Source of the DNA: Paraburkholderia rhizosphaerae
GTDB lineage: Bacteria; Pseudomonadota; Gammaproteobacteria; Burkholderiales; Burkholderiaceae
Direction: 5' to 3'
DNA: 64,000 nucleotides
Assembly (NCBI RefSeq): GCF_004366595.1
Contig: NZ_SORE01000005.1
Span: 248,001-312,000 of the forward strand
Below the pieces are notes generated by a model. The model made no database searches. It saw nothing but the letters and a program-made list of their open reading frames with translations, and was not told where the DNA came from. The translations under genes and the position numbers were made by a program. Positions 44,126 to 54,068 of this stretch are shown here, piece after piece (within the stretch, counting starts at the first letter, position 1; each line of letters begins with the position of its first letter).

Positions 44126-47100
44126 CTACATCAGCCGCAGGCGCTCATCGTCACCGGGCTGGGCATGTTCTTCGCTCCCGCTTGGCAGCGCAAATTGGAA
44201 GACTGTGCCGCGGGGCACGTTTGGCTTCGCCCAGATCTGTCCCCCATGCGCGTCAACGATCGTACGACAGATCGACAAGCCCATGCCCAGGCCACCCGCC
44301 TTGGTCGTGTAGAACGGATCGAAGACACGCTCGATTTCCGCTGTGGGCAATCCCGGGCCCGAATCCGAGACGGCAATCGAAACGCACTGCGATGCATCTG
44401 CGGTCGTGCTGATCCGCAAATCGCGCGGTCCATCGCGCATTGCGCTCATTGCCTCAATGGCGTTCACGATCAAATTGAGCATCACCTGTTGCAATTGCAC
44501 GCGATCGCCACGAACAGGCGGCAAACGATTTCCTAATACTGTCTGCAAAGAGACATCATGCTTCGCAGCTTCCCCACGCGTGAGTTCAATGACCTCGCGG
44601 ACTGCCTCGTTGACGTCCACGTTGTCTTCGTGTGGCGGTGCTTTCTCGACGTGTTCACGAATCCGGCCAAGAATATCACCGGCTCGCTTCATGTCATTCA
44701 CAATGCGATCAAGCGCCTGTCGGACCTCCTGCAAGTGGGCCGGCTGCGCGCGGAGCCAGTGTATGGCGGCCGCAGCGTTGGTTGCCGCCGCGCCAATCGG
44801 TTGCTTGACCTCATGGGCGATCGAAGCCGTGAGCTGCCCCAGCGTCGCGACTCGATTCGCGTGCGCGAGTTCCATCTGCACCTGGCGTAGCTCCGCTTCC
44901 GCCCGTTTGCGTTCGCTCAGATCCAGTACGAATGCGACGCCCTGGTTCCCATTTTCTTCGAGGCTTGCCGCGCCAACGAGCACGGGCACCAGGCTGCCGT
45001 TTTTCCGCAAGTACTCCTTCTCGAACGGTTGCGCGATCCCGTTCAATTTCAGATCATCAATGGCCCGCGCGTCGCTGTCACGCCACTCGGACGGCGTCAG
45101 GTCAGTCGTCCAGCGTACGCGACCCGAGACCAGGTCGTCGCGGTCGTAACCGACGATACGGAGAAACGCATCGTTCGCCTCCAGAATCCGACCTTCGAAG
45201 TCCCAGAGCACGATGCCGATGATATTGGCCTCGACGAGGCGCCGGATCTTCGCCTCGCGTTCAGCTTGATCGCGGTACAAACGGGCATTTTCCAGCGTGA
45301 TCGCGGCCTGCGAGGCCAGTAGCTTCAGCACCGCGATGCGACTCGGCGTGAAGATGCAGGAAGCGAGATTGTTCTCGAGATACAGTGCGCCGATAAGCTT
45401 GGCCTGGTTGGTCAAGGGCAGGCAAAGAATCGAGCGCGGCTGGCGCTGATCGATGTACGGGTCCGCGGCATACGACGTCTCTATCGCCGCATCGTCGAGA
45501 ATCAGGCTATCCTGGGTGCGCACCACGTAGTGCAGAACCGATTCCGGCAATACTGCCGCGGTTACGGGCGCATCGCACCGTTGCACGATGACCGTCTCTC
45601 CGCCGGTCGTGGCTTCCGCCACGACCCACTGTTCAGTGCCTCGCGTAAGCATCAACAGGCCGCGCTCGGCACCCCCGTATTCCAGTGCCGTGCGCAGGCA
45701 CTTGGCGATCAGTTTGTCCAGCACGATCTCATCTGACACAGCCTGCGAAACACTAATCACCGTCGCGAGGTCGAGCTGTTCGACCGATGCCTCGACTGTC
45801 CTCGTCGGAGCGAGCACGGTTTCTTCCGTTCTCAGATACGGATATAACGCGTCTAGTTGCCGCACCTTCCCGTCGGCGCCCCAACGGATATAGCTGAATC
45901 GGGCTTCCTTCACGTAAGCGCGCGAAGTTGTCTGAAACCCGCGCGCCGCGTAAAACCGTGCGGCAATTTCATTGGCTAGCGCTTCATTGTGGACAAAGCC
46001 GTTGGCGCGCGCCGTGCGGATGGCCTGTTCGTAAAGGTCCATCGCGTCCAGCGCGCGGCCTTCAATCCGGGCGACCTCCGCACCGACCAGCGCGGCGCGG
46101 TTCTCGAAATTGTCGGGGCAATTTCTCGCCCATACCTGGAGCTGACCGTAATGAGCGGTGAGCGCCTCGAAGTGCCGCTGCCGCGACACGTCTGTTTCCC
46201 TGTCCCAACATGCGGCGCGCGTCAGCGCGCCATAGAAGTGATACTCCGCCGTTTCCAACACCGACGGCGAAGCGTTCACCAGCGGTTGCGCTTTGAACGC
46301 GGCATCGGCCGCCGCCGGATATCCACCGGCCAGAAAGCGCGCCTGCAGCTTGCGTATCCAGTACCAGCATCCGACAGCGGCCAATGCCGGATGACCTGAC
46401 AGATAGCGCTCAAAGTCGAGCTCGTTGAACCGCCCATCATCAAACGAGCCAAATTCGGTTGTGAGACCGCGCAGCGTCCGGATCAGCCCAAGCTGCCCGG
46501 TGATCCAGACGACGATCGCGCCGAACCCCAATTTGTTGGCAAACTGGAGGCCGCGCTCCGTTTCGCTTTGTGCGTGGTCGAGCGGATCGCCCGCCATCAG
46601 AAGATTGGTGTTCAATTGAGCGCAGGCGTACCCCGCATAGGTCAGATCGCCAGTACGGTTCGCGATATGAAACGCGCGCTGTAGCAGGTCACGTCCTGTC
46701 CGGACATGCCGGGTCCACGCGCAGACGAACCCGAAGGTCTCGAGCGTCCTCGCCTGAAAACGCTTGAGTTCAGGTTTTTCGGAGAGTTCATAGCCGAGCC
46801 GGGAAAATCGAAATCCAGCGTCATAGTTGTCGAAATAAGGGCCGGCCAACATCGCAAACAACTCATACGCGACACATGAGGCGTCGCCGTGGCCGTGCTC
46901 AAGGCTGAGGTTGACGGCCCGGCAAACTGCCAGGGAAAACAATTGCAACGTGGTACTGAAGTACGCAGGCACTGCCATTCTTATCAGGAGCTCCATCGTA
47001 GCGAGCGCGTCGGGATTGCTCATCAAGGGCAGTTCATGGAGTTCCTCGATCGTGCGGCTGCCGAGCCGCGACCAGATCCGCTCGTATTCGCGGCGCGCTT

Positions 47101-49672
47101 GCTTTTCGGTCGGATGCTGCGGCCAATCAATTCCAAGGTCGCGGAGCGAGTCGAGACCGACCACGACGGCCCGGTCGTTTTGATCGGTAGTCATGTACAA
47201 ATCGACCCGCAAACAGGCCACCGTTGCGCGTTGGACTGTGGTGCCGGCGCGCATTGACAGCACCGCCAGGCGCGCCTCGGCTTCCGTCAGTGCGCCCGTC
47301 GCGAACTCAGATTCGGCGCGCTGCAGCTCCAGTGCAAAGCTCAGTTCGTTACGACGCTCCCAGGCATCTTCCGGTAGCAACGTCGCACCGGCGGCGAGGT
47401 AGGTTAGCGCCGACGCATAGGCAGCCGAAGCCTTGGCGCGCTGGCCCGCGATCAGATTGAGTTCGGCCAGCTGCTCACGCTCGTCCTGCGAGACTATCAA
47501 GGTTGCACCACGGTTAAGGTGGTTGACGACGTCGAAGATCGCCTCTTCCTGCTTCTCAGCAGGCGTATGCGCTGCGAGCAGCCTGCCTACCTGAAGGTGC
47601 ACCTCGCTGCGCCGTTCCGGCGAGATCAACGAGTAGGCTGCTTCCTGTACGCGGTCATGCACGAACCGGTAAGCTCCGGCCAGGCGCTCGATCAATTCCT
47701 GACGGACCGCAGGCCATAGCGCCGCGTGGACCTGCTCCTCCGGTGTCTCGAGAACGATTGACACGGTCGCCACCCTGGCTGCGTTGCCCAGACATGCCAG
47801 CAGCGGCAACGCCGTCTGCGTTTCGGCCGGCAAGCGAGAGAGCTTGTCGACCATCAGGTCTACGACGTTGTCGGTGTAGCGCATGGCGCGGATGCACTCT
47901 ACATCCCAGGACCAGCGCGCAGCTTCATGATCGAAGGTAAGAAAGCCCTCTTCGGCGAGCGCGTATAGAAACTGAATGACGAAAAACGGATTGCCACCGG
48001 TCTTCTCATGCACGAGTTGCGCAAGCGGTGCGGCACGCTCCCGCTTGCAGTGCAGCGCGTCCGCAATCAACTGTCGCAGATGCGTTTCGGCGAGCGGCGC
48101 CAGCGCAATCTGCGAGAGGTTACCGCCGGCAGCTTTGATCGCTTCGAGCTTGCGCATCAGCGGATGGTCGGCCGTGACTTCGCTATTGCGATAGGCACCA
48201 ATCAACATCAGATGCTGTAGATCGGACCCGGTCAAGAGGCCGTCGAGCAGATCCAACGTTGCCGCGTCGAGCCATTGCAGGTCGTCGAGAAAAAGTACCA
48301 GCGGGTGTTCTGCTCGGGCAAAAACGCCGATGAAGCGCTGGAGCACCCATTGGAAACGCCGCGGGGCGTCCTGTGGCGGCAGCTCGGGGACCGGCGGTTG
48401 CTCGCCGATGACGAACTTCAGGTCGGGGACAATGTCGACCATCAGGCGTCCGTTCGGGCCCAGCGCCTGCAACAGGGCGTCGCGCCACTCGGTGAGCTCG
48501 GTGTCGCTCTTGCCGAGCAGAAGCCTCACGAGGCCTTGGAAAGCCAGGGCGAGCGTCGCGTAGGGTATCTCGCGCTTTAACTGGTCGAATTTGCCTGCGG
48601 CAAAGAGTCCGCGCGGCACCAATGCCTTGTGCAACTCGTTCACGACCGCTGACTTGCCAATGCCCGCATAACCGGAAACGAGCACCAGCTCCGGCGTGCC
48701 ACTCCTGACGATGCGATTGAACGAGGCGAGTAAAGCTTGGACTTCGCGATCCCGCCCGTACAGCTTCTCCGGGATCAGCAGCCGATCAGGCGTGTCCTGT
48801 CGCCCCAGTGGGAACACTTCGATGTGACCGTGGTGTTCCCACTGCGTGACGCACCGTTGCAGATCACGCTCGACGCCGCTCGCGGTCTGATAGCGCTCCT
48901 CGGCGGTCTTGGCGAGCAGCTTCATGATGATTGCCGAGACCGTCGCGGGAACCGTCCCCACCCGTTCGCCAGGCGGCACCGGCTTGCGTGCGATATGGCA
49001 GTGCACCAATTCCATCGGGTCGGCCGCGGTGAATGGCAGGGTCCCGGTGAGCATTTCATACAGCGTGACACCGAGCGCGTAGAGATCGCTGCGCGCGTCG
49101 ATGGAGCGGTTCATGCGCCCGGTTTGTTCGGGGGCCATGTAGGCGAGCGTGCCGGCGATGGTCTCCGGCGGCTCGGGCGCCTGCCGTTCGCGGGCCAGGT
49201 GTGACGCGATACCGAATCCGGTGAGCCGCACTTCACCATTCGCATTCACAAGAATATTGCCTGGTTTCAGGTCCTTGTGGATCAGGCCTCGCTGGTGCGC
49301 CTTGCTGAGCGCGGTGACGATGCTGATGGCGAGGCGCAGGAAGCACCCCAGTTCCAAAGGGGCCGTCAAAAGACTAACGAGCGGCTCGCCGCCAGGATCC
49401 TCGAGCAACAGGAGAGTTCGATCACCTTCGCGCAGCAGTTTCAGCGGCCGCGCGGCCCAGGTCGATTCCAGTTCTTCCCTCAGTCCGTACTCATGGACCA
49501 GACGCTCGACGCTCGCAAGCGTCGGGTATTCGGAGGTGGGTCGGACGGCCAGCACGGCGCGCTGCGCGCCATCGATTGGCCACCCGGTCCGGCAAAGCGT
49601 GCACTCGCCGTCGTCCCATAAGACCTGGAAGCCGCTACCCCGATGCGCGCCGAACTGATGAGAAGGATCCAA
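44126..49672 (-). CDS. Giant kinase-like/AAA ATPase/GAF/PAS sensor histidine kinase
   Basis: An 1848-residue soluble signalling protein. In order: Ser/Thr-kinase-like domain (1-~280; HKDLKPGN at 132-139, APE at 180-182), STAND-type ATPase (GYAGIGKS at 334-341, LFLDDLQWLD), long TPR-like helical region (~680-1240), GAF (~1280-1440), PAS (~1460-1590) and histidine kinase with His1620 (SIAHEVKQP), an N-box and G-boxes (DSGPGL, GGLGMGLS). The kinase DFG is GFG (152-154), and the usual ATP-Lys position appears to be Arg, so the first domain is probably a pseudokinase. The TTG start at 49672 has GGAGG seven bases upstream. No response regulator lies adjacent. Related proteins act in two-component or NLR-like sensing; the stimulus is unknown. 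Confidence 0.9.
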   Translation of the reverse strand: MDPSHQFGAHRGSGFQVLWDDGECTLCRTGWPIDGAQRAVLAVRPTSEYPTLASVERLVHEYGLREELESTWAARPLKLLREGDRTLLLLEDPGGEPLVSLLTAPLELGCFLRLAISIVTALSKAHQRGLIHKDLKPGNILVNANGEVRLTGFGIASHLARERQAPEPPETIAGTLAYMAPEQTGRMNRSIDARSDLYALGVTLYEMLTGTLPFTAADPMELVHCHIARKPVPPGERVGTVPATVSAIIMKLLAKTAEERYQTASGVERDLQRCVTQWEHHGHIEVFPLGRQDTPDRLLIPEKLYGRDREVQALLASFNRIVRSGTPELVLVSGYAGIGKSAVVNELHKALVPRGLFAAGKFDQLKREIPYATLALAFQGLVRLLLGKSDTELTEWRDALLQALGPNGRLMVDIVPDLKFVIGEQPPVPELPPQDAPRRFQWVLQRFIGVFARAEHPLVLFLDDLQWLDAATLDLLDGLLTGSDLQHLMLIGAYRNSEVTADHPLMRKLEAIKAAGGNLSQIALAPLAETHLRQLIADALHCKRERAAPLAQLVHEKTGGNPFFVIQFLYALAEEGFLTFDHEAARWSWDVECIRAMRYTDNVVDLMVDKLSRLPAETQTALPLLACLGNAARVATVSIVLETPEEQVHAALWPAVRQELIERLAGAYRFVHDRVQEAAYSLISPERRSEVHLQVGRLLAAHTPAEKQEEAIFDVVNHLNRGATLIVSQDEREQLAELNLIAGQRAKASAAYASALTYLAAGATLLPEDAWERRNELSFALELQRAESEFATGALTEAEARLAVLSMRAGTTVQRATVACLRVDLYMTTDQNDRAVVVGLDSLRDLGIDWPQHPTEKQARREYERIWSRLGSRTIEELHELPLMSNPDALATMELLIRMAVPAYFSTTLQLFSLAVCRAVNLSLEHGHGDASCVAYELFAMLAGPYFDNYDAGFRFSRLGYELSEKPELKRFQARTLETFGFVCAWTRHVRTGRDLLQRAFHIANRTGDLTYAGYACAQLNTNLLMAGDPLDHAQSETERGLQFANKLGFGAIVVWITGQLGLIRTLRGLTTEFGSFDDGRFNELDFERYLSGHPALAAVGCWYWIRKLQARFLAGGYPAAADAAFKAQPLVNASPSVLETAEYHFYGALTRAACWDRETDVSRQRHFEALTAHYGQLQVWARNCPDNFENRAALVGAEVARIEGRALDAMDLYEQAIRTARANGFVHNEALANEIAARFYAARGFQTTSRAYVKEARFSYIRWGADGKVRQLDALYPYLRTEETVLAPTRTVEASVEQLDLATVISVSQAVSDEIVLDKLIAKCLRTALEYGGAERGLLMLTRGTEQWVVAEATTGGETVIVQRCDAPVTAAVLPESVLHYVVRTQDSLILDDAAIETSYAADPYIDQRQPRSILCLPLTNQAKLIGALYLENNLASCIFTPSRIAVLKLLASQAAITLENARLYRDQAEREAKIRRLVEANIIGIVLWDFEGRILEANDAFLRIVGYDRDDLVSGRVRWTTDLTPSEWRDSDARAIDDLKLNGIAQPFEKEYLRKNGSLVPVLVGAASLEENGNQGVAFVLDLSERKRAEAELRQVQMELAHANRVATLGQLTASIAHEVKQPIGAAATNAAAAIHWLRAQPAHLQEVRQALDRIVNDMKRAGDILGRIREHVEKAPPHEDNVDVNEAVREVIELTRGEAAKHDVSLQTVLGNRLPPVRGDRVQLQQVMLNLIVNAIEAMSAMRDGPRDLRISTTADASQCVSIAVSDSGPGLPTAEIERVFDPFYTTKAGGLGMGLSICRTIVDAHGGQIWAKPNVPRGTVFQFALPSGSEEHAQPGDDERLRLM

Positions 49673-50015
49673 CTGGAAGCCTCCATCGCTAAGCCCGGTT
49701 GTTGCCGCGAAGGGAAAAGCGCTTTACTCACGTCGGCCCAACCGGTAAGAGCTTAGTCTGCCATAGGTGAATACAGCAGGAAAAGTTTGGCACTCGAAGG
49801 CTGGGTATGGTCGCACTCCTCTGACGTTTCGACGATGGCGGCTGCAAGCGTCGGGTCGGCGGCCAACAGCAGACGTTCGCGGAGAAAAGTCGATGGCTGC
49901 GAATGGCCGAAACCGGCAGTTGCAGGATGCGCTGCGGCCCTCATCGGTGCCGCGCATTCGCAACTCGGCCCTGCCCGCCGAATGCCCTTACGCTTGTTAG
50001 TGTGCCTCCACACAA
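49673..50015. other. Intergenic, histidine kinase / lipocalin
   Basis: About 340 bases upstream of the kinase and downstream of the lipocalin (both minus strand). Presumed kinase promoter; no gene or clear site seen. Confidence 0.4.
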
Positions 50016-50594
50016 TCAATGACGTAACGGTGTGAGCTCCAGATATGACCCACTCTGTTTCGTAATTCTGACGAGCGACCAATCGTAACCGAGCGCTTTC
50101 ACGCGGGCCTCAAGACTGGCGAGAACCTCGGGGGCCGGGTGCGCTGAGCGCGTCAGTACCCACAGGTAGCGACCCGACGGCTCGCCCACAATCGTCCAGT
50201 CATAATCGTCGCCATGATCTAGCACCCAGTAATTCCCGTAGAACGGCCCGAAGAACGACACCTTCAGCTTTGAATACGTTTCCGGGTCCGCAATTTTCGC
50301 TTTGCCGACCGATTCTCTGAAATCGCCGAAGCCGCGGCGGCCGCGATTGACGACCTTGACCGTGCCATCGTCGTTAAGCGAGTACGCCGCTGTGACGTCG
50401 TCCATGTCCTTCTCGAACCACGCCTCATAGCGAAATTGTTCGTACCACAGGCCCATGTATCTGGAGAGGTTCACCGATCGGAGCGGCTGCGGCACCGCGT
50501 GGTTGCCGACCGGTCCGGGTCGGCGGATGTACGCGCACGCCCCCAGAAGCAGTGCCGTTCCAGTTAGCGCTGTGGCGATAATCTTTCTTTGCAT
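50016..50594 (-). CDS. Bacterial lipocalin (Blc-like lipoprotein)
   Basis: A 192-residue outer-membrane lipoprotein. A signal peptide with lipobox LLLGAC gives lipidated Cys at about residue 19. The lipocalin signatures are YMGLWYEQFRYEAWFE (G-x-W), VKVVNRGRR and a C-terminal WVLTRSAHPAP region. It binds lysophospholipids or other small hydrophobic ligands and is linked in other bacteria to envelope stress. The ATG at 50594 was chosen for the signal peptide; the open frame continues to 50657 without support. Confidence 0.92.
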   Translation of the reverse strand: MQRKIIATALTGTALLLGACAYIRRPGPVGNHAVPQPLRSVNLSRYMGLWYEQFRYEAWFEKDMDDVTAAYSLNDDGTVKVVNRGRRGFGDFRESVGKAKIADPETYSKLKVSFFGPFYGNYWVLDHGDDYDWTIVGEPSGRYLWVLTRSAHPAPEVLASLEARVKALGYDWSLVRITKQSGSYLELTPLRH

Positions 50595-50937
50595 GGCTGC
50601 ATAGTCCCTTCGACACCGGAGCGATGAATATACTAACCTCTCCTGACGGAGAATCATGCCTGATAGCCAATTCGACGCTTATAGAAGCTAGTGCAAACCG
50701 ATTTCGACTCCCGCTTGACAGCGGTCGCCTGCGTCCGGCTCAACTCGCCCCACGGCGGCCTCTAAGCTTTTCTGGAGGCGGTCATTCGTTACCGCAGAAT
50801 CGATTTCTTGGAAAGGTAAATTAATGCGCATCTCGTTAGATGCCTGCCCACGACCGAGGCAGAGGTTCTCACACCGGGTTACGCCGAAGCATTGACACTA
50901 GATGTGTACAACACCAAGTCTAAGGAGCGGGCATAGC
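50595..50937. other. Divergent intergenic region, lipocalin / GFA
   Basis: About 340 bases of moderately AT-rich sequence between divergent starts. No gene or strong palindrome seen. Confidence 0.4.
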
Positions 50938-51339
50938 ATGACCGAAACGAACCGAACCGCTAGTTGCGCTTGCGGCCAACTCACAGCTACGACATCGACT
51001 GCCCCGGTTGGCGTCTCCGTTTGTCACTGCCTGGATTGCCAACGCAGAACCGGTAGCGTGTTCGCTGCGCAGGCACGATTTCTCGCAAGGTCGGTGACCA
51101 TTACCGGTACCTCAAACACATTCGTTCGAGTTGGTGACGGCGCAAGCAAGAGCGCGTTCCATTTCTGCCCCACATGCGGCGCCACGGTGTACTACACCAA
51201 TGAGGAACGTGAAGACAGCATCATTATCACCGTTGGGGCATTCGCAGACCCGACATTTCCCGCCCCAGACTTCTCCGTGTACGAAGAACGCATGCACTCC
51301 TGGGTTGAAATGCCCCGGGGCATCGAGCGCATGGATTAG
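50938..51339 (+). CDS. GFA-domain zinc protein
   Basis: A 133-residue protein of the GFA family (glutathione-dependent formaldehyde-activating enzyme-like). The zinc ligands are CACG (residues 9-12), CHCLDC (around 29-34) and CPTCG (around 77-81). Most GFA proteins have not been shown to act on formaldehyde, so function is open. AAGGAG (50922-50927) lies 10 bases before the ATG. Single gene, divergent from the lipocalin. Confidence 0.9.
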   Translation: MTETNRTASCACGQLTATTSTAPVGVSVCHCLDCQRRTGSVFAAQARFLARSVTITGTSNTFVRVGDGASKSAFHFCPTCGATVYYTNEEREDSIIITVGAFADPTFPAPDFSVYEERMHSWVEMPRGIERMD

Positions 51340-51831
51340 CCAGCGACAGCGGTCATCTTAGCTACCCGAGTTTCATTGTCGACAATTTGGATGCTCGCAT
51401 CGACCGTCTCTTGTTGGCCGCGTGGAGGCAATGCCACCTGCGATCTGCTAACCGAAGACCGGCCATTGAGCGAGGGCGGACGAGGCCTCGGTCAGCCAAA
51501 CTGGACGACGACCTCGACCGGCCGCTCGTGGCCGCACTCCGTCCGATGCTGAATCGATAAGGCACGCGGCGTATTCAGCGTGCGGCAGTCACAACCCGAC
51601 CCGTTGCGGTCTCTGATAAAACAGCCCGTGAAGGTCCAATCTCTGCATGAAGCGGACGTCGGCGACATGGCCGACTACGTCCTTCCCGTCGAAAAGTGCG
51701 CCGCTAGATCGCTTACATGATGGCACCGTTTACCGAGGCCCCTCAGCTCAGGCCAGGTAAATTTTCGGGAACACACATGCATCAACCAGTCGGGAATAAC
51801 GCCATTTTTAACGAGGCATAGAACACCTCAA
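51340..51831. other. Gene-poor stretch with no supported gene
   Basis: About 490 bases. Short open frames occur (for example a 34-codon one at 51717-51821), but none has a ribosome-binding site or recognisable product. Likely eroded sequence. Confidence 0.45.
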
Positions 51832-52095
51832 CTAGCGAACGAGCGCGGCGTAAAGCGCGTCGATAGCGTCCGATACATCGACGCCGCGTGTGTAGAGCGG
51901 TGCGAAGCCGAAGCGCAACACGTGCGGCTCACGATAATCGCAGAGCACGCCACGCTCCTTTCGAGCTCGCACCACCTGGTGCGCCTCGGGATGCGCGAAA
52001 CTCAACTGCGAATCACGCCTTGCGTGCCCGCGCGGGGTGACAAGCAACCTCGCGAGGGTCGCGATCGGCAGCACGCGACCCGAAGGGAGCTGCAC
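51832..52095 (-). pseudogene. kynU: Kynureninase C-terminal fragment
   Basis: The 87-residue reading frame contains [19 protein letters not shown], then [22 protein letters not shown], matching the extreme C-terminus of kynureninase (about 70 of ~415 residues). The PLP-lysine domain is absent, and the first ~18 residues are unrelated. The fragment cannot be a functional kynureninase. Whole kynureninase splits kynurenine to anthranilate in tryptophan degradation; no other kyn gene is here. Confidence 0.75.
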
Positions 52096-52119
52096 TTCGC
52101 AAGCGATCGAGCGACGCCA

Positions 52120-52308
52120 TTACGGCGTTGGCGGGTGCAGCCGTCCGTCGTCGCCGAGCACCAGACCTTGCCAGGTCGCGGGCTTGCCGGATATTTCCCA
52201 GGCCAGAATCTGTTGCGGCGTTCTGCCGATGCCGCCGCGCACGTTCGCGAGCGCCGCGGGTTCGAGTTCCTTCGTCATTGGCAGGTTTTTGATGGTCAGC
52301 GTGTTCAT
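52120..52308 (-). CDS. Small peptide with double-glycine-like leader (putative RiPP/bacteriocin precursor)
   Basis: 62 residues. The N-terminal half MNTLTIKNLPMTKELEPAAL continues ANVRGG at residues 21-26, resembling the ELxxxxLxxVxGG leader of peptides cut by C39 peptidase/ABC exporters. The remainder has GKPATWQG and ends HPPTP; it has no Cys. AAGGAG sits eight bases before the ATG, so translation is well supported. On the same strand it follows the FAD monooxygenase by about 260 bases. No transporter, cyclodehydratase or radical-SAM gene is in the window, so a modified peptide is only a hypothesis. Similar short proteins of unknown role are common in Burkholderiales. Confidence 0.62.
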   Translation of the reverse strand: MNTLTIKNLPMTKELEPAALANVRGGIGRTPQQILAWEISGKPATWQGLVLGDDGRLHPPTP

Positions 52309-52568
52309 CGTGGTGCTCCTTCGGTGACGTGGCGAGCCGGCTGGCGAGCCCACGCTCTGAAAGGCACGGAGCGTGCCAATCACGTGAAGCCCGCCGCGAC
52401 GGCACAGCACGTTCAACGGTGACGGGCGGGGACCAACAATCGCTCAGGGCATGTTGGCGGGGAACCGTCGAGCGACCTACGTCACACGCATTCGCACCAC
52501 GCCTGATCACTTCGAAGAAGGAAATCTGACGCGCTGCCTTGGGGATACCCTCGAATGGCGCCCGCCGG

Positions 52569-53951
52569 TCATGACGATGCGCAATTCCGCCTCGCTGCTT
52601 CGGTTGCAGGCGAGGGAATCGATAGCACAGGCCTCCGGTTGCCCTGCCAGACCCGCCTGGCGATCGCGGGGCTGAGCAGCAACGACGGGGGCATCATGAG
52701 GTTGACGACCTTCAGAAACGCTGTCGCCAGCATGCTGTCGCGTTGAGCGGCAAGGTGAAGCTTGCCAATGTACCAGTTGATGAAACGCAACATCAGTGGG
52801 CGGGCGCCCTTGACTCGTGGATGGCGGAGGTCGTTGCCAACCGCCATGTCCCACGGAATATCGACGATCTTCGCGGCCGCTCCGAAGAATCGACGCGCAA
52901 GATCGTTCGAACCCGCCCGCAGGCACCGCTGTAGCGCGAGCGCTTCCTCCGCCGCGACCGTCATGCCCTGCCCGTAGAGAGGATTGAAGCTGCAGATCGC
53001 ATCACCGAAAACCAGGTAATTGTCGGGGAAACGTGCGAGCTTCTCGTACCGCCGACGCAGGTTGCAGACGTAGCGGTAGCGCCTGTAGCCGGTTAGAGGC
53101 TCCGCCCTTGCGACAACGTCGTGAATCTCCATGGTCGGCAACGTCGCAAGATACGCGAGAAAGCCTCCGTCGTTGTCGGGCGCATCGTCGCCAAAATAAC
53201 CGCCGGTACTGACGATCCAGCTGTCGCTTTCCTGCGCGAGCATGACGCCATTGCGCCAGTTCGGCGCACTACCGGCGACAACGATACCGTGCTTGCCATC
53301 GAGATCAGCAGGTCGGCGTCGATAAGTACGAGTCACGTAGCTGATGCCGATCTCAACCTTCTCCCTGGTGGGAGGTTGGTAACCGAACTCTTCCAGCCAC
53401 GCCACACTGGAAGAGCCACGGCCAGTCGCATCGACGACAAGGTCCGCGTTGATAGTCTCTTCCGCCTTGCCCTCGGCAAACGCGCGCACACCGGTCACGC
53501 TCCTGTGTGCGGAGTCGGTCGCAAGACCCCGCACCGCGCAATTTTCGATGGCGCGCACGTTCGGCAACCTCATAAGCCGTCGGCGTAGATGGCCTTCGAG
53601 CACGGGACGGCTTGCAAGCAGACCGATCAGGTCGCTCGCACTGTTAGCAAGCCTGACGTTGTGGCCTATCCAGATCACATCGTTGGCCACATCACCGATC
53701 AAACCGCCGCTTTGCGTAACGACCTCGCTGTTATATCCGGGAAAGAATTTCTCGAGTACCGCGCTGCCGCGCGCAAGGAGTCCATGGGTATGACAGCCTT
53801 GTGGCACACCCTTGCGCGGCGCGTCTGCGTCCGGAAACGCGTCGCGTTCGAGCACGGTGACGATGGTATAGAAATCCGACAGTACGCGGGCGGCCAGCAG
53901 CCCGCTCATGCTGGCGCCGATCACGATGGCATGTTCACCCAGTTTCTTCAT
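52569..53951 (-). CDS. FAD-dependent monooxygenase/halogenase-like oxidoreductase
   Basis: A 460-residue flavoprotein with a Rossmann FAD motif (VIGASMSGLLAARVL, residues ~10-24), the second FAD motif GDAICSFNPLYGQGM (~residue 335) and an intermediate VVDATGRGS. The type resembles group-A flavin monooxygenases and geranylgeranyl-reductase-like enzymes; halogenase Trp/Lys motifs were not seen. Substrate unknown. It is divergent from a BTAD-hydrolase gene that could regulate it. A small leader-type peptide gene follows on the same strand. Confidence 0.87.
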   Translation of the reverse strand: MKKLGEHAIVIGASMSGLLAARVLSDFYTIVTVLERDAFPDADAPRKGVPQGCHTHGLLARGSAVLEKFFPGYNSEVVTQSGGLIGDVANDVIWIGHNVRLANSASDLIGLLASRPVLEGHLRRRLMRLPNVRAIENCAVRGLATDSAHRSVTGVRAFAEGKAEETINADLVVDATGRGSSSVAWLEEFGYQPPTREKVEIGISYVTRTYRRRPADLDGKHGIVVAGSAPNWRNGVMLAQESDSWIVSTGGYFGDDAPDNDGGFLAYLATLPTMEIHDVVARAEPLTGYRRYRYVCNLRRRYEKLARFPDNYLVFGDAICSFNPLYGQGMTVAAEEALALQRCLRAGSNDLARRFFGAAAKIVDIPWDMAVGNDLRHPRVKGARPLMLRFINWYIGKLHLAAQRDSMLATAFLKVVNLMMPPSLLLSPAIARRVWQGNRRPVLSIPSPATEAARRNCASS

Positions 53952-54068
53952 GGCAATACTCCAGTTCGATCCGCGCGATAGGTGCAGCGACCCTCATTTG
54001 CGGTGAATGGTAGGATTGGTTCGTCCCCTGAGCGTCCCTTGGGCGCCGTCATTGAGGGTCGCCTCGCC

